A DNA stretch of 64,000 nucleotides from Rusavskia elegans (taxonomy: Eukaryota > Ascomycota > Lecanoromycetes > Teloschistales > Teloschistaceae): the NCBI GenBank assembly GCA_011316305.1, contig SAUG01000125.1, forward strand, positions 1 through 64,000. The letters run 5' to 3'. Positions 24,284 through 32,598 of the stretch are shown here, in pieces. How positions within the stretch are numbered: position 1 is the stretch's first letter; every line of letters begins with the position of its first letter. The notes beneath the pieces are model-generated. The model worked only from the letters and a program-made list of their open reading frames with translations, did not search any database and was not told the origin of the DNA. Position numbers and translations under genes: made by a program.

Positions 24284-25413
24284 TGGTTCGCTATCATATA
24301 TTTGAGGATCGTCCAGTCGTAGACATGGTCATACTCGAAGCCCTCACGGGTGAAAAGATCACGGAAGCTCTTCCGTAAGAAAGAGTAGTCCGGCTTTGCT
24401 TTTCGGGGAAGAGAACGGATGTAGTCAAAATAAGCCGCGAATTCCTGGGGAAGTCCCTCGCACAAATCTTGAGTACTGATCGTTCTCTTCCGTTCCAATA
24501 TCATCTCTGCCTCTTCTTTCTTATTCGCAGCTTTGAGGCCTTTCCACGGCAAAGACCCCAGGATGAAGTAGATCAGCATATAGCCGAGAGACTCGAGATC
24601 ATCGCAAAAATGTTGCACTTTGATCGTCAACAATCTGAAACCGGCAAAGACATAAAGTACGAACTTACCGACACCTAAATGGCCATTGATACTGGCATAG
24701 TAGGCTGTGCCGATCAAATTTGGCTTTCGAGCAGGAAGAGCAACATCCTCCAACTGGACGTCAGCAGGATCATCAAATTCCTCCACCTGGGCATCAGCAG
24801 AATCATCCACATCCTTCACCTGGACATCTCGGGATTCTGTAGATAGCCCCAGATCTGTCACGAATACTTGGTTGCCCAGCTTCCCAACGCCCATCAAGAA
24901 GTTATCCGGCTTGATATCTCGATGGATTACATCCTTGGAATGGATGTAGCTTAAACGGTCAATGAGCTGGTCGGCTAGCATCAAGACGGTTTTGAGAGAA
25001 AATTTGCGGCTGCAGAAATTGAAGAGATCTTCCAGACTTGGACCGAGGAGATCGAAGATCATCGCTCTATATTCACACTCGAACTCCAAGGCATGGACCT
25101 TTGGAATACCTGGGCCTCCATAGAGTGATTGATAGGTACGAACCTCATCTTCCAATAGAGACGGATCTATAGACACATGCTCGAGTTTGATGGCGACTTC
25201 TTCGCCAGTCTCGATACAGGTTCCTTGTTTATGTGAGCATTGTAGGGCTGCCAAGAAAGCGCAAGTCCTACCAATGTAAACGGCACCAAAGCTGCCACCA
25301 CCGATTCGTCTTTGAAGCCTGTACTTATCGGCAATGCGAAGATCCTTTGAGTGCCAGGGTCAGTGAATAGTCGTTTCTGATGCCAGCGTCGGATAACCCA
25401 CAAGTTGTCCCAT
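24280..25413 (-). CDS. Divergent casein kinase 1-like protein kinase
   Basis: A short CK1-family kinase, 325 aa. Minus-strand exons are 25413-25402, 25344-25272, 25223-24669 and 24617-24280. The 12-nt first exon gives MGQL, joined to DLRIADKYRLQRRIGGGSFG as in CK1 proteins. VAIK lysine is K41 and HRDIKPDN is at 129-136. The metal-binding loop reads DLG (152-154) where most CK1 have DFG. The CK1 mark GTAYYASINGHLG follows. Between DLG and that mark is an extra acidic segment of three 11-residue repeats (about 161-193). All three introns end in AAG instead of CAG or TAG; the last is 51 nt and leaves the frame open if retained. It is a lineage-type paralogue rather than the essential Hrr25/Yck genes; the substrate is unknown. 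Confidence 0.84.
24747..24845. repeat. 33-bp tandem repeat inside the CK1-like kinase gene
   Basis: Three 33-bp units start at 24747, 24780 and 24813, each beginning CCTCCAACTGG or a close variant. Translated on the minus strand they give three 11-residue units such as DAQVEEFDDPA and DVQVKDVDDSA, which insert into the activation-loop region of the kinase. Confidence 0.9.
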
Positions 25414-26132
25414 CTCCACTTAATTGACATGCATGCCGGCTTCGAGCTATGAGTCGCTTGATTGGTTAGTCGAGAGCTAAGGTTACCCCACCCCCGACGC
25501 TGGACGTTATCTCTTAGCTGCGGCAGTCTCCGTCGCGCGAGCCGCGCTTTACTTCTAGCCTTGGCATCAACCTCAGAGCATCGTCAGAACGACTTCAAAT
25601 CATCGACAGACCGACTTCAAAGTATCCACACGCCGGCTTCAAAGTAACGAGAAGACGACTTCTTGGTATTAACAGGACGACTTCCCGGTATAAAACAGGA
25701 AGTCTCCGTAATCTCGATAAGACGACTTTCTGGTATCGGAATGACGGCTTCTTGTGCATCGTGCTACCGAGGTGCTTGATGTTAGACCTCCACCCTGGTT
25801 CCAGTTGGCGATGCTACCGCCACAGCTGCGCATAGTCACATGGCCAGACACTGTAACGAAGGCAGGCTTTCATCTTTGACATGGTGCGCTCGATGAGATA
25901 TCAATCGTGGTATCGAATGCTTTGCCAGTCGATGCGTGGGTAGGCGCTGTCGGTGTTCAGTGTTTCACCAAGGACTTTGCGAAGGCAACACATACATACA
26001 TGTTCCGTGTGCTGTTGGTCGTGTCGTATGCTCCAGAGTAGTGAATGAGGAAAAGTCGTCATGAGGTTGCAGGTGCCAAGACTTTTGGCAGCCATTGCAT
26101 TGTCATTCACTCGGTCTTGGATGTAATTCCAC
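25414..26132. promoter_or_regulatory. Shared divergent promoter region of the CK1-like and DUF7924-like genes
   Basis: About 720 bp separate the two divergently oriented genes. The only clear structure is the 22-bp minisatellite at 25590-25761. A shared regulatory role is inferred from the layout alone; no known factor site was identified. Confidence 0.45.
25590..25761. repeat. 22-bp minisatellite between divergent genes
   Basis: Eight degenerate units start at 25590, 25612, 25634, 25656, 25678, about 25700, 25723 and 25745, each led by CGACTTC or CGGCTTC. The spacing is 22 bp almost throughout (one step of 23). The array lies 177-350 bp upstream of the CK1-like start codon and 370-540 bp upstream of the DUF7924-like gene. 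Period 22 is not a multiple of three, so it is unlikely to be coding. Confidence 0.9.
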
Positions 26133-27607
26133 TTGGGTGAACAAATTTTGATGTCTTCAGAGCTTACTGCAGTACATTCCGATCGGAAGCGAGAGCTAGA
26201 TGCCACAGAAGAAACACCTGAAGTGATAGCACTGACGACCGCCAAACGACAAAAGCTCAAGCACCGCCAGCAGAACTTTCCACCATCTTTCTGGGATAAT
26301 CTATCCGGGCTGTGGCTCACCACTCGTTCACTCCGAGAGTTCGATCGGCGGACTGTCTGGCCCAGCAGCCCTGTGCATGCTGACTTTACTGGAGCCGAAC
26401 AAGTTGACCCTACTAAACTTGTTAAATTCGCAGAGGAGGGCGGACCGAATCTTCAGGATTTAAGAGCTGTAAGTTGCGATCATACCTATTTGCGAACCTC
26501 GCTGACATGGAGATTCAGTACCCCCGATCTCAAGAAGCGAACGTCGACCGAGAATCATCTTCAGATCAGCCAATGCCTACAGTCGCAGCGAAAACATCTG
26601 CCTATGATCCCAGTTTCCAGCAGCATCTTATCGATCATGGATGCTATCCTACGCACCACCCTGATGCAGCTGCGAGTGTTGCGGCCCAGCCGCAGAACTT
26701 CACAGCAATATTCACGAGACTAGAAATGCCCACAGCTTCTTCTTCCGCGCTCACGATGCAGAACTTCTACGACTTTCTCAACAAAAACAAGCAGGCAGCT
26801 ACTGAGAAGACAACCATGAGTGGAGAAATCCGGAAATTGGCCGGTGATTTGAATATTCCGTTCTTAGAGAACGTGTTATTCAATAAACTCGCTTCGCTCA
26901 TCATGGACTCGGCTGGAAAGGAGAGTACGCTTAGGCGACCCAAGGTCGACTCATACGACGGAAACATTCCAACGGGCCTCGCAAAAAGCGTTCGAGACTC
27001 TTTGGGAACTTACATTGTGCCATGCGATGCAACAGACAGACCTTGTCTTCCCAACTTTTTCTTGGAAGCAAAGGGCAAGAGTGGCGATTCGGATGTAGTC
27101 ATGCGCCAAGCTTGGTATGCTGGGTGCCTGGGAGCACGTGGAGTGCACGAATTACGGGCATGGATTGACCCAAACACCTTGGAGGATAACAATGCGTACA
27201 CCATCGCTTGCTCATATGAAGCGGGCAACGCTACCCTTATAGTCTACACGATACATCCGCGTCTCTCCAGCATCAAACATCACCGACGAATCTCCTCGAT
27301 GCCCAATCGCCGCTACGAATACATCATGAGTCAGCTGTACGCCATTAACATGAGAAACAATCTGGCTGGCTTTGTCGAAGGTATGAAGATATACCAGAAC
27401 GCCCGGGTATGGGCAAAGGAGCAGCGGGATCGATTGTACGCTGCAGCAAACCTCAAAGCCTTGTCTCAGGATGCCGCCTCCTCGGAATCAAGCTCACAGG
27501 AGTCAGCGGCCACAAAGGCAGTTGCCATTGCCAATCGATCAAAATCACCATCCTCGCCCCCCGCGACGTCGACATCTGCGAATGTAATTGCAGTATCTGT
27601 TCCATGA
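26133..27607 (+). CDS. DUF7924-like fungal protein of unknown function
   Basis: Exons 26133-26468 and 26519-27607 give 474 aa; the intron is GTAAGT..ATTCAG with a GCTGAC branch site. The N-terminus has a basic stretch (TAKRQKLKHRQQ) that could be a nuclear signal. The C-terminal half, from IPFLENVLFNKLASLIMDS to about QRDRLYAAANLKALS, resembles a family expanded in ascomycetes that I recall as DUF7924. Its core PNFFLEAKG has an E-x-K arrangement seen in PD-(D/E)XK folds, but that link is only a suggestion. A second ATG at 26151 could be used. From about 27515 to the stop the protein is a low-complexity Ser/Ala/Pro tail, and the same DNA in another frame encodes the conserved start of the GFA protein next door. 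Confidence 0.65.
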
Positions 27608-28012
27608 AAGGTCTACCACCCTTCCTCATCCCTTCGACCGGCGCAGTGAGCAGCCGATACCTCGACTGCCAGCCAATTCATACGCCCTACCAGCGCATGA
27701 AATAACACCACATTCCAATTTCTCCCATATACTGACTCCCACACATCATCAGGCTTCCTCGGCCTGGAGATACCGGCCTCCAGCCTGAAAAACCTGGACG
27801 GCAAAGACAATCTTTCGGAATACAGATTCAATACGGGGACTGCAAAACATCGGTTTTGCAAGACTTGTGGTATATGTCCGCTCTATGTCCCCAGGAGCAA
27901 TCCGGAGGGTTATAGCATCAATTGGAGGTGTTTGGGTAAGGAGCGGTTTCGGTCACATAGGATCGTGCCGGCTGATGGGCAGAATTGGGAGGCTATGCAT
28001 CCGGGGAAGTAG
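27409..28012 (+). CDS. GFA/CENP-V-type zinc protein
   Basis: Belongs to the GFA (glutathione-dependent formaldehyde-activating enzyme/CENP-V) fold, which binds zinc through spaced cysteines; fungal members are mostly of unknown substrate. Exons about 27409-27610 and 27753-28012 would give 153 aa. Family marks are GSCHCQSIKI, CECNCSICSMKG, EYRFNTGTAKHRFCKTCG and YVPRSNPEGYSINWRCLG. The junction (phase 1) makes MKGFLGLEIPASSL, as expected for the family; the donor GTCTAC is weak. The start is unsure: the nearest in-frame ATG (27409) gives about 35 residues before the conserved part and lies inside the coding end of the upstream gene. The overlap with that gene is about 200 bp, so this gene may have lost its own start or share a transcript. 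Confidence 0.72.
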
Positions 28013-28161
28013 AGATTTTTATTCAGAGTGATACAGTGGAGACGTGGAATGAGGTGATCCTGTCTCTGAGCACCATTCTTGCTAAGTTAACCCTATTCCT
28101 CGTAGAAACGATTCCTCTCGTCTCTGAATTCTGTTCCTCGTGGTCTCAATGGTCATGGCGC

Positions 28162-29382
28162 TCATTGCGGCAGCAGTGAAAGGGCGTGCTCCCCAAGCTC
28201 AGCGGTCAACATTCCGTGGATTTTCTGCATCCCCTCCCGACCCTCCAGAGTCAACGCCAGATCTCTGAACTTCGCCACTACCTTCAACTGATTCGAAAGC
28301 CGTCCTTCCACGTCCATCAGGAATCTACCCTTGTAGACATCTTGCGCCAGCCACACGACGGCTTGCTGTTTCTCCTTTTCGCTGGCTCCGGGCTTCGGCT
28401 GTTCGATGAAGGTAGGAACGCTTTCGGGTTTCTGTTACTCGACTTGTGTTAGCTTTGGGTAGGAGATCGTATTCTTTCGCTCAGGCAAGGAGGGGGTTCG
28501 AAGACTCGAATGAACAGGCACATCAACTGGCTCTTGTCAAGGGAAGGATTAGGGTTGGAGGGAGTCTGACCACGTTCATCCAAAGATTCCATACACGCAA
28601 TGCATCTTCATCGCTTTTCCCTGCTTGTTCGCGGGACATGCCCATGACTGCACTCGCCATTTGGTTCATCTTGAGGCTTGAGATTCTTGGCTTGACTTCG
28701 GGCAGTTGCAGGCTTTGGAAGCTCGGTAGCTGGTTTGGCGATGATGGCTCCATTGCGTTGATCTTCGGTAGTAATGTACGGTAAGGGATATGGGGAGTCT
28801 GGCCCGGGGAGCCACTCTCCGAGTCCGGTCCCATCTGTCTAGCGATGGCATATCGCGAGGGATCAGCTAGATTTCTGTTCTCCAGCAGAGTCGATAATGC
28901 AGTGCTTGGCTTGTGTTCCTTGTAGCAGGTGGCACTGGCCGAGGACATCGATGGAATCTCAGGCTCTGCGGTGCGATCCTTCTCGCCGTGGTAGGGTTTT
29001 CCGGGCGGGAACGTTCCAGATGGCCTGATTTAGAGGTTTGAATCAGCATATCTTTGTTGATTCTACTCCTCGAGTCCTGAACACACAGAGTCTTTGAACC
29101 TCGGGTTCGATTCCCGTTGTCTCTCGATATTTCAGACTCATGGGATTCAGCAGTTCCGGAAACGGCTTACCCACTTGACCCATCGCTGCGCTTCACCCAG
29201 CATGTCGGATGGGAGTCCCAAGGTAGGTTGTCTGGATTCCCAAGTTTGCGGACGCAAGTGGTAAAATGGGGGTCTTTGACAGTGCTGCGTCTGGAGAAGC
29301 CTTTGTGGCAAAGGTTGCAGACATACTGTCCGACCGAAGGTGCGCCAGAGGCAGCGGTTGATTTGCGGGTCCTCCGAGCCAT
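28162..29382 (-). CDS. C2HC zinc-finger protein
   Basis: Likely nuclear protein. Minus-strand exons are 29382-29171, 29024-28574 (or 28571) and 28431-28162, giving about 310 aa. The N-terminus is basic (MARRTRKSTAASG) and leads into one zinc finger, C22-x2-C25-x13-H39-x3-C43 (YVCNLCHKGF...HFTTC). The middle is Ser/Pro-rich and carries a helix-like stretch (ISSLKMNQMASAVMG). The C-terminus (LSNQLKVVAKFRDLALTLEG) is probably helical. The second intron joins phase 0 to phase 0 with a CTAAC branch site, but its donor (GTGGTC or GTCAGA) is weak. The family is a lineage-specific zinc-finger protein that I cannot name. It is convergent with the GFA gene, with 149 bp between stop codons. Confidence 0.74.
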
Positions 29383-29860
29383 GATAAGACAAAAGTTTAC
29401 TGAATCCGCGTTCGTGAGGTGGAGGTTGATGCCGATGCAGGACTGAAGGCAAGGCGTTAAGATAAAAACAAGCAAAGAGTTTGAGTGAACGATCACCGTT
29501 GCATGTGAACATAACCCTTCACATGGAATGGAATACCAACACAAGAGATCGTTCATTGTTCCGGATCAAAATTGGAATTATCATCACCACGGATGTTCTA
29601 TCGACGCAGACGAGATTATCTCACTTGAAATGCACGTGAAGTGCGAATTGGTACTTTACATGACCTCCAAGCCCCTATGTACAGCAACAAATCCCGCGGA
29701 GTCCGTACGTGGAAGCGATTGCATCTCATGGGAGAGGCCGAGGACTACGAGTCTCAAGCGGACATCGAGGACCGAACTTCTTTAGAGTGGAGTCGAGGTC
29801 GATCATGGAAAGCGCAGTGGTTGGGGCTAGAAGGTTGTCAGTAATGGAATGATGGGATCG
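29383..29860. other. Intergenic region upstream of the C2HC zinc-finger gene
   Basis: About 480 bp between PRP39 (3' end) and the C2HC gene (5' end). Nothing recognised beyond short chance frames. Confidence 0.6.
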
Positions 29861-32230
29861 TTACGAGCGCCGCACCTGGGTATCACTTGGTAATTGCTGT
29901 TCGCCTTGCTGTTGATAGTACTTGGTGTAGGGGTTTTCCCCTCTCCGGATAGCAGCCTCATCGACCTCAACACCAGGATGCCCATTCTCCATCATCATCC
30001 GTCGTTGCGTCGACGCTTCCTGGCCATCCTCCGCCAGCTTTTGCTTCATCATAGTTTGTACGGAGAAGGGTCTATTGCACTCCTCGTTAGCCCTGTCATA
30101 CCTCGCGTTAAGCGATGGGTGAGAATAGAACTTGCCCGTTGATCTCACGGTCTAAAGTCATGTATTCCTTCGCTGTGCCCTTGATTCCTCGTTCAAGCAA
30201 ATAGGCCATGTAGTAATGAGAAAGATCTTTGATGGTCAACGGGGGTAGTTGGCTCTTTCTCCTGATATCGTCATGGACTTGCTTGATGTACTTGTACTGC
30301 GTCGACTCGTTCTCCGCACTCGTGGGTTGTTCCAGTTCGAAAAAGAGATAGCTGATCCAAAACGGTCTGCTGTCGAGGTACCAATGCGCATTCTGCTGAA
30401 ACACCTTACGCGCTTCATCAACGGATCCTTTGATCTTCCAAAGAAGGCGAGCCCACTCGGCGCAAAGAGCAGCTTTGGCGTAGTGATCACACTGAGGAGA
30501 TTCGATCTGAGCTTTGTAAACTTCGATGGCCGCTTCTAACCCTCCATGCCGCCGCGACATATTGGCGAGAGACACGATCGTCTCAATGTGACCCGGCAGG
30601 TTGACGAGCACAGCCTGGTGGATATCCTTGGCGAGCTCGACTCGTTCACACATCTCCTCGAAATATGCATAGTGAAGGCGGACGGAGGGTCTTGAGATAG
30701 GCACGTATAGCATACTAGCGCGCTGGTAGATGTTCCTCACCTCCTCCTCTTTACCAGGCTGGGCAAGCATCCACCGGGCGTAGCGTAACCAGAACTCGTC
30801 GTAATATGCGCATGTGACCAGACATCTTTCGTAGAGGAACTGGGTCCGCGAGTAATCGCCCTCTACCTCTTCAAAGTCGAGATACTTCCGCCAGTTAACC
30901 ATCTGGCTCTCATCAAGCTCGGTTACGTGGAAGTATGGTCGCTTGATTTCGGACTCGTAGGTCCATCGCTTCGTTGTCTCTGTTTGTGTTCTGGCGAATA
31001 TCTCGAGATGGAAGTTGTCAATCCTTGTCCGCATCTCCCGTTCGATTTCCAGCTCTCCTCGTTCGGCCTTGACTTGCTGTGCTCCTGCTTGTACTGTGGT
31101 AGGACCTTCGTTCTCGATCTCGGATCGGAATTGTGAAAGCATGTCCGCGGGAAGTAGTTCTGGAAGTGGCCTATGTTGGGCAAGATGCCGATACCGTTCA
31201 AAGTATCGTGCATATTGGTGCATAGGAATATGAACAACACGGTCGAGAATAGCGAAAATCTTGTCCTGGGCTTCCAATCGCTCCTCGAACTCCAAATATT
31301 TGTCCCAGAACGGGTGAGCGAGAAAATCAAGGCCAACACAGGTTGCACCTCGCTCATAGAGCCTACACGGATTTTGTTAGTTGAAAGCTTGCGTTAAGGA
31401 AGGGGAAAATCATTAGGAAAGAGGCAGAGGGCAGCAAACATAGTATGAATCGACTTCGAGAATCTTGGAGCCGCCAACGCACGTCATCAAATATCGATCG
31501 AGTGTAAGGGATGAGATTGCGGCAGGTGGTGATGAAGGGAGCGAAGGAAATGATAGCGCCTGATCGTCGTGTGTAAGAAGTAATGCCCTGGGACTGGTGT
31601 TTGTGACCTCTCACCCGTCTCAAAGTATCAAGAGCTTTCCAATCCATCAAACCGGACCCAAGGGCCATTCTCGCTGCGGTCTTTGCAGTTAAGGGAAGGA
31701 AAGTACCTATCAATACTTACTCTCGGATCACATCGGGATCGTGGCTTGTTTCGACTTTGAAGGAGCAATAATTGGTCCAGAGGTCGACAGAGTTTGTAAT
31801 GCTTGCCACACCTCGCTCATAGACCTTATAGAGTTTACACATCAGCTTTGGCAAACTTTGTATTGAAGCCATCAGCAAAATTACCAATTCGGCCGCTTCG
31901 GTCCCGGCTATCGAGAATTCCAGGTCCGCATATTTCTTCCAGTATCCGAACAGAAGAGGAAATTTCGCCAGAAAGCGATCATAAATATCTCTTGTAGCGA
32001 CGATGGATTGTGGACTCGAATTGCGATTCAGGCCGCCTTCAAGGGATTCGGCGGCGCGGACGAGCTTTTCCCAGTTCTCGAAGCTATCTGGATCCTCAAG
32101 CTAAGGGACCGTATTAGATACTACACACTTAAACTGGATGAACGATCCGGCGAAGACTTACGACTTCGGCATTGAGCTTCTTGAGTTCTGCATTCTCCTC
32201 ATCCGTACCTCCAAACGTGTAATCGGCCAT
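29861..32230 (-). CDS. PRP39: Pre-mRNA-processing factor 39 (U1 snRNP component)
   Basis: Prp39 is a HAT-repeat scaffold of the U1 snRNP that helps hold it on the 5' splice site. Minus-strand exons are 32230-32162, 32100-31885, 31824-31721, 31362-30136 and 30071-29861, giving 608 aa. HAT-type helices with W/F-x-x-Y/W spacing run through most of the protein (DSFENWEKLVRAAE, FGYWKKYADLEF, HPFWDKYLEFEERLE, YDEFWLRYARWM). The short C-terminus is Gln-rich. Two introns stand out: the third is about 358 nt, far longer than its neighbours, with a CTAAC branch site; the fourth (30135-30072) begins GCAAGT, a GC-AG intron, and is needed to reach the conserved end GPFSVQTMMKQKL. PRP28 lies about 370 bp upstream on the same strand. 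Confidence 0.93.
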
Positions 32231-32598
32231 GTTCCTTTTTACTTTTGGCGGGTGGCGCGTGTCTTGTGCAGTCTTCTTGAGGCAGTCGAATAAGATTTAT
32301 CTCGACCGGGAAGTATGTATAAATATACTGAGAACAATAGCGGTTTCAGGTCGACAGTCACAGTTCAACAAGACATTGTTTCGAAGAGGTTGAATTGTAC
32401 GTCAACCTCGGCCAGGAACTGTTGCCAAGTCTCATGTCACGTGATGTTACCACGCGTTGATGAGCATTTGGGCTGGTCGACAGGACATTCTTGCTATTGA
32501 AGACTACAGAGTACGGGTAAAGTGTATGAGAAGTATTGGGTATCTGAGATAAAACTATCTTATTTCTGCATCTTCAGTACAACTAGCCCTTGATTTCA
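32231..32598. other. Spacer between PRP28 and PRP39
   Basis: About 370 bp, holding the PRP28 3' flank and the PRP39 promoter. No other feature was seen. Confidence 0.6.

Noticed and set aside
29098..29125. GGGTTCGATTCCC, a perfect-looking tRNA T-arm motif, within the first intron of the C2HC gene (opposite strand)
   Set aside because: No matching acceptor stem, D-arm or A-box was found upstream within tRNA length, and the fifth stem pair is T-T. It is treated as chance or at most a tRNA fragment.
31363..31713. 116-codon minus-strand frame inside PRP39
   Set aside because: It falls wholly in the 358-nt PRP39 intron and shows no similarity to HAT repeats or any known domain. It is open by chance, though a retained-intron form cannot be excluded.
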